Origin: Neocallimastix lanati (nom. inval.)
Taxonomy: Eukaryota; Neocallimastigomycota; Neocallimastigomycetes; Neocallimastigales; Neocallimastigaceae
Length of the DNA stretch: 38,500 nt
Assembly (NCBI GenBank): GCA_016946835.1
Contig: JACVTC010000010.1
Span: 160,001 to 198,500, forward strand
Reading direction: 5' to 3'
The notes under the pieces were generated by a model. It searched no databases, was not told the origin of the DNA, and saw nothing but the letters and a program-made list of their open reading frames with translations. The position numbers were made by a program, and so were the translations under genes. Below are positions 22,750 to 33,347 of the stretch, in pieces. Position 1 is the stretch's first letter, and every line of letters begins with the position of its first letter.

Positions 22750-22750
<1 letters not shown>
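21490..22750 (-). pseudogene. LINE reverse transcriptase fragment (copy B)
   Basis: Minus-strand domains: TYLTFLDLKKAYDSVPIGN (first catalytic Asp), LGIRGKCYQFIKNLYLTSK, MKGVRQGCPLSPILFNLFIN, GGLFADDIVLCAPSRTKLKK (FADD box, second catalytic Asp pair), then YTYLGIPFDKSLSLKPIIK (thumb) and a long post-RT region (SWSATCALFQW, WTKESRTL). Frameshifts or stops lie near 22300, 21940 and 21750. The 5' part, including endonuclease and RT fingers, is cut off at about 22749 by a TTTA microsatellite. The 3' part ends at about 21490 next to copy D, which repeats the post-RT region, so B and D are two truncated copies in tandem rather than one element. Confidence 0.88.
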
Positions 22751-22792
<42 letters not shown>

Positions 22793-22866
22793 TATTTATT
22801 TATTTTAAAAAAAATGGAAATATACATAACTGTACAGAAATATATATATATAAATATATATATATA
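22745..22866 (-). repeat. Second LINE-type 3' tail, (AAAT)n, abutting copy B
   Basis: On the minus strand TATATTTCCATTTTTTTTAA is followed by about 14 copies of AAAT that end directly in LINE copy B coding sequence at 22749. The pre-tail sequence matches the one at 19975-19950. Best read as a very short (3'-end only) LINE insertion into copy B. Confidence 0.6.
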
Positions 22867-22998
22867 ATTTAATAATAAAAAAAAATTACTTTTTTATTTT
22901 ATTTATTTATTTATTTATTTATTTACTATTTATTATATTTAATAATAATACAATTTAATTTTTTTTTTTTTATTTTATTTTATTTTTTTTTTTTTTAT

Positions 22999-23032
<34 letters not shown>

Positions 23033-23599
23033 TTTTTTTTTTTTTATGTGTATATTCTTATTTATTTATAGCTAAAAAAAAAAAAAAAAAAAAATTATAT
23101 ATATATTAATAAAAATGATAGTACTTAAAATAATTTCTATATAATAAAAAATAATTACTATATATTTTCATTTAAATATAAATCTATGAAACTTCCGTAA
23201 TATTTTCTTTCATATTTTTTTTAATTTTTTTTTTCCGAATTGAATTGAATTTTTATATAAAAACTTATAATTTATATAGTATCATAAATTTTTATAATGG
23301 ATAAATTGCAGATTAACTATAAAGTTAACCTCTTTTTGTTTTTTTTTTTTTTTTTGAAAACTGGAATTATTATTAATTGCTCGTTTAACTCTCTCTTTTT
23401 TTTTTTTTTTTTTTTTTTTTCTTTTCTTCTTCTTCTTCTTCTTTTTCCTCTTTTTAAATAATAAAAATAGATTTATTTATATTGATATCGTTTATATTGT
23501 ATAATTATACAACTAACAAGAAAAGGTTATTATTATTAATGATAATTTATATGTATTAATGATTTTTGTTTTTATGTAATTTATTTTTTAATTTACGAA

Positions 23600-23647
<48 letters not shown>

Positions 23648-23909
23648 CTGCGAACAATGACTATTATTTGATGCTTCATGCTTAGTGATTTAATGATTCA
23701 ATTTTCTTTTTTATTTCTTTGTATTTAATGTTTTTTTTTTTTTTTTTTTTTTTTTTATCTTTCAATTATTTTTAAAGGATCTAGACTTTTTCATTTCGTT
23801 TTTTTTTTTTTTGTTTTTTTGTTTTTAAAAAAAAAAAAATTCCTATTACATTTTTAATTGTGGTAAACGGTTATTTGGTTTGGTTTGTTTGTTTGTTCGT
23901 TTTCTTGCT

Positions 23910-23940
<31 letters not shown>

Positions 23941-24565
23941 CTCTTCTTCTTTTTCCAATGCTTCTTATTTTATATAATTTCCACTTCTTATAAATAAGTT
24001 TTTTTTTTATAATTATTATTATTATTATTATTTAACGATAGCTATATTAAACTTTTAATTATATCTGTTATTAGCATACTATATTCTTAAAAAATAATAA
24101 TAGTAATAATAATAATTATAATATAGAATTTAATAAATAAATATAAAATCAATATCTCTATCTAGATTTCATATTTATCATTACTATTATTATTACTATA
24201 ATTAATATATATAATATATATTATTTTTTTTTTTTTTTTTTTATAATTATATATATAATTATAAATATATTTTAAAACTGTTAAAATAAAAAAAAAAAAA
24301 AAAATTAAAAAAAAAAAAAATTAAAATAAAAAAATAAAAAAGATTTTTAATTTTTTTATTTCATTTATATACATATATATTTTAATAGATATATATTAAA
24401 ATAATAATAAATATTTTTTTTTTAAAAAAAAAATAAAAAAAATAAAAATAAAAATTAAATAAAATAAAAATATATGTATTATTAAAATAAAAAAAAAAGT
24501 ATATATATATATTATTTATATAGAATTAAATAATTTAATTTAAAAAAAAAAAATTATTTTTTTTT
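22867..24565. other. Poly-T-rich spacer downstream of the LRR-CBM18 gene
   Basis: No gene recognised. Unusually many T homopolymers: around 23000-23030, 23393-23420, 23602-23647 (46 T), 23731-23756 and 23912-23940, plus A-runs near 23080-23094 and 24290-24320. A CTT array lies near 23425-23441. Confidence 0.6.
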
Positions 24566-26558
24566 TTAATTGCATTTTCCAAATTCACTTTGACATCCTT
24601 TATCACGGTCACAATATCCAGTAGTAGTACCACAATATCCATATTTACTACAACATTCACCATCTGGACATTGACCATCTTCCTTTCCACATTTACCATT
24701 AGTATTTATTTTATTTTCAGTTTCAACAGATTTATTATTGGAACATTGACCAAATTCAGATTGACAACCTTCTTCAACAGAACAATGTCTATAGGTGGTA
24801 CCACAATAACCATATTTACTACAGCATTCACCATCTGGACATTTACCTTCTGCCTTTCCACATTTACCATTAGTACTTATTTTGTCGGTGGATTTATCAG
24901 ACTTATTATCAGAGCATTTACCAAATTCGGATTGACAACCTTCTTCAACGGAACAATGTCTAAAGCTGGTACCACAGTAACCATATTTACTACAGCATTC
25001 ACCATCTGGACATTTACCATCAACTTTTCCACATTTTCCATTAGTACTTATCTTTTCTCCGGTAGTTTCAACGGATCTATCATTATTATCATTATTATTG
25101 ATATTAATGGAACATTTTTTGGAAGAGTCATCAGCGGAACATTTAGTCTCGACTTCTTCGGTTTGAGATTTTTTTTCTGAACATTTACCAAATTCAGATT
25201 GACATCCTTCTTCAACAGAACAATGCTTTTCGGATTTACCACAGTATCCAAATTTACTACAGCATTCATCAGCTGGACATTTACCATCTCTTCCTCCACA
25301 CTTACCATTGGTACTTATTTTTTCAAAAGATCCATCAGATTTTTCATCAGATTTTTCATCAAATTTATCTCCTGAACATTTACCAAATTCGGATTGACAA
25401 CCTTCTTCAACAGAGCAATGTCTAAATGTGGTTCCACAATAACCGTATTTACTACAACATGTACCTTCTGGACATTTACCTTCTGTTTTTCCACATTTAC
25501 CATTAGTACTTACTTTATCATTAGATTTATCAGACTTATCGCCTGCACATTTTCCAAATTCGGATTGGCAACCCTCTTCGACAGAACAATGTCTAAAACT
25601 GGTTCCACAGTAACCATATTTACTACAACATTCACCATCTGGACATTTACCATCAACTTTTCCACATTTTCCATTAGTACTAATAACTTCAGAAATAGGG
25701 CATTGCTTCAATATTTTAGCTTCTTCAGCATCAAAGCAGCTCATATCTTTGGTTTTACAAAGGGAATAATATTCTTTTTTGTCATCACCAATATTATTGT
25801 ATTGACATTTTTTAAGACTTTTGTTTGTTAATGTTTTTCCCTTTATATCAATATTTGATTTTAATGATCTAATAATATTAATTTAAATGTTATAATTTTG
25901 AAAACATTTATTAATAATTATTTAATTTATAAATATATATATATATATATTTATAATATTTTACTTATAATATTATTAATACTTACATATATTGAAGGTT
26001 TGATAATGAATTAAATGATTCTGGAATTTCATCAAAAATGGAATTATTAGATAAATCACTGTTTTTAAAAAATATATATATATATATTAGTATATCTTTA
26101 TAAAAATATATTATTTTTTTTTTTATTATTATTATTATTATTAATATATAAAACATAAAATATATAACTTTTTTAACTTACAGATTTTCTAACTTTTTTA
26201 AAGTAGATAATTTATCTGGAATATATTGAATATTATTATTTTGAAGATTTCTATTAATGTACCAAAAAAAAAAAATAAATAAATAAATAAATAAATGTTA
26301 TAAAAACTTATTTAAACAACTAAATTCAAAAAAAAAATAATAATAATAATAATAAAAATTATAATATATTCAAAATATTTATTAGACATACAAATTCTTT
26401 AAGTTTTTTAAGGAAAATACGATTTCTGGTATTTCTATTAAATCAGCATTTATTAAATTTCTTTATTGTTATTATTATATAAATATATCAAAAAAAAAAA
26501 TAATAATAATAAAAAAAAATTGATTAAATTAATAATAATTAATATTTAATTTACTATT

Positions 26559-26646
<88 letters not shown>

Positions 26647-27707
26647 CAATGTATTAAGATTTGATAATTTTGAAATTTCATCTAAATTTGACTTTGATAT
26701 AATAGCTCCATTAAGAGTCCTATATTTAACATTTAATTTTTGTAAATAAAAATAAAAGTATATTAGTAATTATTTTAATTTTTATTTACTATATTACTAT
26801 TTTATTATTAAAGAATATTTTTCATTACAATTTTTCTAATGATTTTGGTAATTTGTTAAACTTTAAATCATAATGCTTTAAGGAAGCTTGAGCAGCATTA
26901 GAATCTTTACCATAAGCATTTTCAGGATCACTATTGTCCAAATTAAAAATATTTATAAAAAAAAAAGATAATAATAATATTAAATATTTATATCAGAAAT
27001 TTTTTAATATAAATTAAATGAATTTTTCAGAAAATAAAATAAATATTTCGATTTAATTTGAATTAACTAATGTTTATATATATTTATTTATTTTAAATAA
27101 ATAATAAAATAAAAAAATGATATAATACTTTAATGAAAGAACTTTAAGAGTTTTTAATGATTCAAGACTTAATGGTTCAATATAATTACTATAAATTATT
27201 TCTCTAAATGTAATTTATAATTTAAATAAAATTAATAAATATTCACATGTTATATTATTATTATTAATTTATATATATATATTTCTTTATTTACAATTCT
27301 TCAAGTTTTGTTAATGAAGAAATAGTATCAACTACTTCTTGCGTAAATTTTACGTTATCAATTGTTCTATTTATATATTGTATATATTTTTATGTTAAAA
27401 TTTAAAGTTTAATATATATTATTTATATTATAATGTTATATTTATATTACAATTTAACAATTTCATTTGATTCATTTTGAATACAATTATGAATAATGGT
27501 AGATGAAGCAAAAAGGGATAAGTCATTGGTTACTCCATCTTTAGCAGATTCTTCATCCTTTAAATTACTAAATTCAATGTTTTTATTTTGGTTTAAATAT
27601 ATATTTAATTCTTTACAATTTCCGGTAAAATCTGAAGTTTCATCACCTTTTACTATATTGTTTATTAATAATAAATTTAGACCAATTATAAGAAATTTAA
27701 AATTCAT
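24566..27707 (-). CDS. Secreted leucine-rich-repeat protein with six CBM18 chitin-binding modules (9 exons)
   Basis: Exons read on the minus strand: 27707-27451, 27366-27295, 27203-27129, 26930-26829, 26719-26648, 26460-26392, 26250-26182, 26058-25987, 25868-24566. Introns are 84-198 bp, all GT-AG and all phase 2. Joined, they give 2091 nt (696 residues). Residues 1-21 are a signal peptide. About 86-265 are LRRs with cores like NLQNNNIQYIPDKL and DLSNNSIFDEIPESF, roughly one per internal exon. About 326-696 are six hevein-like CBM18 modules, each with 8 Cys (GKC..GKC..ECCSKYGYCG..HC..GCQSEFGKC), separated by Ser/Asp/Lys-rich linkers. CBM18 binds chitin or GlcNAc oligomers; LRRs bind proteins or glycans. 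A role at the fungal wall or in recognition is inference. The last exon's first ATG (25744) is internal: coding sequence continues upstream to the acceptor at 25869. No enzymatic domain is visible. The exon model was made by eye and fits frame and repeats at every junction. Confidence 0.9.
26558..26647 (-). repeat. (AAAT)n array starting at a 5' splice site
   Basis: About 22 copies of AAAT within intron 5 of the LRR-CBM18 gene. On the minus strand the donor GTAAAT is itself the start of the array, which fills nearly half of the 187-bp intron. Confidence 0.85.
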
Positions 27708-29276
27708 ATTTATTTTAAGTTTTAAATGAAATATTTGTTTTTTTTTTTTTTTTCTGATTTTTTTTTTTTTTTTTTTTTTTTAATTATATATATAAATTAA
27801 AATTAAAATGTCAATTTCTTTAAATATATAATTTTACAATAAAATTAACTTTTTTAAAATATATATATAAATTTTTAATAAAATTTTTAAAGTCTTTTTA
27901 CGAAAAAAAAAAAAATTTTTTTTTGTCAAAATATTTGCTTTTTATAATTATTTATACTTTTTATATTAATTTTTACACTATTACTAATAATTAAGATTAT
28001 TAATTATAAAAATTATAATAAATCATAATTTAATATAAATTTATGTTTAGAAAACATAAATATAAAAAATTATGCTTTAATACTATAAATATTAATAATA
28101 TTAATAATGAAAAAAATTCTTTAGAAATTCTTAAATTTAAAGTTTATACCTGTTTTTTTTTTAAATTATTATTTTTATTTTTTTTTTTAAAAAAAGAAAA
28201 AAAATAGAAATCCAAAGTCTATTAAAAAATACTCTATAAAAAAAACTAACTATAATCAACGGATTTTCTAACATTCCTTTTTTTTATAAATAAAAAAAAA
28301 TAGAAAAATATTAGAAATTCTTATAAAAGATAATATTTATAATATTTAATAGATTATAATATTCTTCTTATATTCAATATTATTATATTATTATTATCAT
28401 TTATAGCTTTTAAAAAAAATTAAGGTTTTGTAAATAAGATAAAATTCGAATTTATATTACATAATTTTAATATAATAAAATGTATTTCCAAATATGTATC
28501 AATTACAATTTAAAATTTAAATTTGTAAACTAATACAATACATAAATAAAAAATAATTTACTCCTATCTTTCATTTATTTTTAAAATTATATTTTTTTTT
28601 ATTTATTAGCTATTAATATTAGTTTTATCGTAATAACATTTATAAATGTAATTATAAATAATAAATGACAAAAAAATAAAAAATGATATAATAAGAATAT
28701 TTAAAAAATCATATCATATACTATAACTTTATCAAAAAAAATTAATACATATCTATAAATTTTCTCATAGTTATATTAAATATTAAAGCCCCCCCTTTTT
28801 TTTTTTTTTTATTTGTAATTATCTTTGGTTACAATTAAGCTTATAATATTGTTATATTTCTGTATTATATAAATTTTTATTTATATGAAATTATGACAGG
28901 CAGTATTAAATAATTATGTTAACGTGGTTATTATCCTTAAAAGTAATATTAATAGCCATAATTATAGATTATTATTCATATATTAAACTTGGAATCTTCG
29001 AAATTTCTTTTATTATAAATCATATAACTAATAAGATTTTGAATATTAATATTAAAATTTTACTATTTAATTTATATCAAATGATAATTTATAAAATATT
29101 AAAGTTTTTAAAATTATAATGTGAAATTTCTTTATTACTCTACTTTCTTTAATTCTCTAATTAATATTTGTTATTATATTTGTTTTTAAAAAGGAAAAAA
29201 ATGTAGTATTAATAATATTAATAAAAACAATTAAAAAACAAATATATAATATATTAATACATATTTATTATGACTG
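27708..29276. other. AT-rich spacer upstream of the LRR-CBM18 gene
   Basis: Should hold the promoter of the minus-strand LRR-CBM18 gene at its left end, where T-runs follow within 80 bp of the ATG. No other gene recognised. A C7 run next to a T17 run near 28790 stands out only by base composition. An AT-rich ORF at 28916-29119 lacks recognisable features. Confidence 0.5.
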
Positions 29277-29695
29277 TAGTGCATTTTGGAATGTGGCGTA
29301 TTTTCATATGTAGCTTGATTTTTTAATAATTAAATAAATAATAAATATTTTAATTATATTTAATTTATTAATATTCAATTGAAAAAATAATTTTTTATAA
29401 TTTTTTTAAATAGATTATATATTTTTATTACTTTTGAAATAATAATTAATTATATATTTATTTATGATTGTATATCTTAAAAATTATGGCTTTATTTTAT
29501 AATATTTATACGCCATATTACGAAATGAACTACATACTATGAAATATTATGTAATAAATATTTCTCCTTTTCCAAAAGAAAAGTAGTTCAATTTAAAAAA
29601 AAAAAAAAAATAACAAGCTTATAATAGTCACCACTATTAGTATTAGATATACCTAAAATATAAATAACTTTATTAAGTAACAAAAACTAAATATC
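29277..29695 (+). repeat. Left inverted arm of the MULE
   Basis: Contains the end motif AATGTGGCGTA (29290-29300), its inverted partner TACGCCATATT (29509-29519), and a distinctive block with CTCCTTTTCCAAAAG and ATAATAGTCACCACTATTAG that recurs inverted at about 32930-33005. Confidence 0.85.
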
Positions 29696-29859
29696 GGTAT
29701 GAATTAGCTATTTTTTATTGATAAATTCTCTATTTGATGAGGAAAACGAATCTAGTGCTTTTCGTAATGTGGCGTATTTTTTTATACTTAAACAAATAAT
29801 AATTAAATAAATAATAAATATTCATTTTTTATATATATAATTTATTAATATTCGATTTT

Positions 29860-30690
29860 ATTTTATTTTATTTTATTCAATCTGTACTTTATATTTATAT
29901 TCTACTCTACTATTTATTTTTTTTTATTTTATTTTATTTTATTTTATTTTATTTTGTTTTATTCAATCTGTACTTTATATTTAATATTCTACTATTTATT
30001 TTATTTTATTTTATTTTATTTTATTTTATTTTATTTTATTTTATTTTATTTTATTTTATTTTATTTTATTTTATTTGTACTTTATATTTAATATTCTACT
30101 ATTTATTTTATTTTATTTTATTTTATTTTATTTTATTTTATTTTATTTTATTTTATTTTATTTTATTTTATTTTATTTTATTTTATTTTATTTTATTCAA
30201 TCTGTACTTTATATTTATATTCTACTATTTATTTTATTTTATTTTATTTTATTTTATTCAATCTGTACTTTATATTTATATTCTACTATTTATTTTATTT
30301 TATTTTATTTTATTTTATTCAATCTGTACTTTATATTTATATTCTACTATTTATTTTATTTTATTTTATTTTATTTTATTCAATCTGTACTTTATATTTA
30401 TATTCTACTATTTATTTTATTTTATTTTGTTTTGTTTTGTTTTATTCAATCTGTACTTTATATTTATATTCTACCATTTATTTTATTTTATTTTATTTTA
30501 TTCAGTCTGTACTTTATATTTATATTCTACTATTTGTTTTATTTTATTTTATTTAAACTGTACTTTATATTCATATTCTATTTATTTTATTTTATTTTAT
30601 TTTATTTTATTTTATTCAATCTGTACTTATATTTAATATTCTATTGTTTATTTTATTTTATTTTATTTTATATACTTGTACTTATATTAT
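29860..30690. repeat. 55-65-bp minisatellite built on (TTTTA)n
   Basis: About ten units, each a TTTTA pentamer run followed by ATTCAATCTGTACTTTATAT and a TTATATTCTACTATTTA segment (starts near 29875, 30195, 30257, 30318, 30379, 30444, 30501 and onwards). Pentamer runs vary from about 4 to 20 repeats. It lies between the MULE left end and its transposase, and produces false ORFs of Phe, Ile, Leu and Tyr. Confidence 0.92.
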
Positions 30691-30816
30691 TACATTCTTT
30701 ATTTATTTTACAAATAATTGAAAAACTAATTTTCAAAATTAATATTAAGAATAATATTATATAATTAATATAATATTTTTAATTATATAATTAAAAATAT
30801 TAATAAAAATAAAGAA

Positions 30817-31532
30817 ATGGAAGATAATCAAATTATTGATGTAAGTGAGTCTAACAAAGGAAAAGAGCAAGTTATTATTAATAAAAAATATAAATTTAAT
30901 TTTTCATATATAAGAAAAGATAATTCCAAAGTTTATAAATGTACCAAATATAAAAAAATAAATAAATGTAAATCTTTTATTATTTTAAATGACAAGAAAG
31001 AAATCTTAAAATATGATAGTTCACATAATCATCCTGAAAAAGAATACGATGTATCTCTATTTATAATGAAACATAAAATTAAATATGGAATTGAACTTTT
31101 GTCAATTCCTTTTGGTATAAAAATAAAACCCCTATATAATAAAATTTCTAAAGAAATGGGACTTATATGTCCATAATATAATTCAATTAAATACCAAATA
31201 TCAAGAAATTTAAATAAAAAACTACCATCCAATGTAACAACATTTGCTGAAATTCCTAGTGAATATGAATATTATAAAACAAAGCGAGGTAAAAATTTTA
31301 TGATATTCAAAAATTTTAATTTAATAATTTTTCAATCTCCTTTTCAAGCAAAATTATTTAGGGAATATAATGATGATATATTTGTTGATAGTACATTTTT
31401 TTTATTGCCCCTAAATTTAGTTATCAAATATTTATTACAAGAACTTATACTATAGAATTAGATAGTTTTTGCACTACTTCTTATGCAATATTAAAAAATA
31501 AAAAACAAGAATCATATAAAATATTATTTTAA

Positions 31533-31568
<36 letters not shown>

Positions 31569-32280
31569 CTAATACATGTAACAATAATATTATAATTGAA
31601 CCAAAAAATTTGCATTGTGATTTTGAAAGGGGCAATAAAAATATCTAAAGCAACAAAAACAATATTTCCTAATACAAATATTAAATATTGCATTTGGCAT
31701 TATAAAAAATTACTAGAAATTAAAAAAAAATAAATTATGCTATAATGAAGTAAAAAATGATAATAATATATTTATTTATTTATTATAAAGCTATTTCAAA
31801 TTCACAATTTATAAATCCTGAATACATATTTGATATTTATGTTATAATTAAAATTAAATCCATTAAAAATAATTATTGTCAATTTTTAAAATTTTTAGAA
31901 TATTTTTATAAAACATATTTAATTGATTATGATATGAAATTTTGGAATTATTATAATAATATGGAACATATAACAAATAATGCCTCAGAATCACTCAATA
32001 ATTATTTAAATAATTTATTTCCAACAAAATCATCTTTTTTATGAATTAATAGATAAATTAAATGAACTTGAACATTTATCATATTATGATTATCAAAGAA
32101 AAATAAGAAGAATTTAGAAAATAAAAAAAAGAGCAATAAATAAAGCTCATAAAATCAGTGTCTTAATTGAATGCTACAAAAATATTGAAGCCAAATTATT
32201 GATGCTAAATGTGATAGAAATAATATTATTAATTTGTGGTTTGATTGTTTAGTTGATTTAAATAATATAATATAAATTTT
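30817..32280 (+). pseudogene. FLYWCH zinc finger / MULE transposase
   Basis: Starts at ATG 30817. Residues about 25-75 form a FLYWCH-type finger (FNFSYIRKDN, VYKC...KCKSF, SSHNHPE). After an in-frame TAA (31174-31176) the frame continues with FAEIPSEYEYYKTK and then NDDIFVDSTFF, with the first catalytic Asp. A +1 frameshift near 31408-31412 leads to FSYQIFITRTYTIELDSFCT. Further on are HCDFERG (second Asp), NIKYCIWHYKK (the C-x2-H motif of MULE transposases) and FWNYYNNMEHITNNASESLN (the typical region after the core). At least four frameshifts or stops, plus a poly-A insertion at 31540-31565. MULE transposases cut and paste DNA; the FLYWCH finger probably binds the ends. Dead copy, but most of the domain order survives. 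Confidence 0.85.
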
Positions 32281-32719
32281 ACTTTATATAATAAATAATT
32301 AAGAAATGAGGAATGACCAAATGAAATAATTAGAATTCTGTCATTCAAAAATTTAATTTATAAAGCTTTTTAAATTTATACAGTTTAAATAAATATTCAA
32401 ATACAATGTATAATTAATAATTTTATCATTATAATTATTATTTTTTTAATAATATTTAAATAAAAGAATTATTATTAATAACATTTATATTTTTATATAA
32501 TTTTTTTATTAATAAAGAATAATTATTAATAACATTTAAATAAAAAATTAAAATTATAAAATCTAACCATTACATGATTTATTTAATTATTCACTTAATA
32601 ATTAATTTAAAAATTGAAGTAACAAAATAATACAATAAAATAATATTATAGAGCGTAATATAGCTATAGTCACATATTTATATATATCATGTAAAAAAAT
32701 TGGTGTAATTCAACCCCTT

Positions 32720-33347
32720 TTAAAATAATAATTATTTATATATTTATTTATGATTGTATAGAATAAATTAAAAACGTATGGCTTTATTTAAAAAAAATAT
32801 ACGCCATATTGTGAAATGTACGATCCCTGTTTTTTATTTATCGTTAATTTATTATTAAAATATATAAAATAATTTATTTAGTATTTGTTACTTAATAAAG
32901 TTATTTTTAATTTAGGTATATCTAATACTAATAGTGGTGACTATTATAAACTTGTTATTTTTTTTTTTTTTAAAATTGAACTACTTTTGGAAAAGGAGAA
33001 ATATTTATTACATAATATTTCATGAAATGTAGTGTATTTCACAATCGTACATTTTTCAATGTGGCTTATAAATTATTTAAAATAAAGCCATAAATTTTAA
33101 AGATATTCTATCATAAAGAAATATATAAGCAATTATTATTTCAAAAGATTTTTACAATTAAATATTATTAAATAAAAGAAATAATAATATATTCTATTAA
33201 AAAAGAATTATAAAAAATTATTTTTATAATTGAATATTAATAAATTATATAAAAAAAAAACATTTATTATTTATTTAATTATAATTTATTTAATTATTAA
33301 AAAAACAAGCTACATACGAAAATATGCCACATTGCAAAAATGCACTA
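32720..33347 (-). repeat. Right inverted arm of the MULE
   Basis: Reverse complement of the left arm over about 470 bp (32880-33347). It also has an inner end motif TACGCCATATT at 32800-32810 and an altered AATGTGGCTTA at 33058-33068, with the outer end TATGCCACATT at 33323-33333. The block 32729-32820 is in direct, not inverted, orientation relative to 29447-29530, and 33058-33160 is its inverted copy, so the arm is composite. Confidence 0.8.

Larger units (their letters stand above)
29277..33347. mobile_element. Mutator-like DNA transposon (MULE) with composite inverted ends
   Basis: About 4.07 kb. The outer ends TAGTGCATTTTGGAATGTGGCGTATTTTC... (from 29277) and their diverged reverse complement (to 33347) are terminal inverted repeats. 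Similarity continues inward to about 29695 and 32880, giving arms of roughly 420-470 bp with indels. A second pair of the same end motif lies inside (29766 and 32810). Between the ends are a minisatellite (29860-30690) and a decayed FLYWCH/MULE transposase (30817-32280). No convincing 8-9-bp target duplication was found at 29276/33348. MULE identity rests on the transposase and the long inverted ends. Inactive now. Confidence 0.82.

Noticed and set aside
20557-22750. Copies B and D as one LINE
   Set aside because: Both contain the post-RT region ending WTKESRTL, so they overlap in content and must be two truncated copies.
24590-25831. Plus-strand ORFs opposite the CBM18 region
   Set aside because: Shadows of the Cys-rich sense frame; low-complexity Thr/Phe/Ile content.
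28916-29119. 67-codon plus-strand ORF
   Set aside because: AT-driven Ile/Leu/Lys composition; no motif, no context.
30075-30764. 229-codon plus-strand ORF
   Set aside because: Translation of the TTTTA minisatellite; no protein-like composition.
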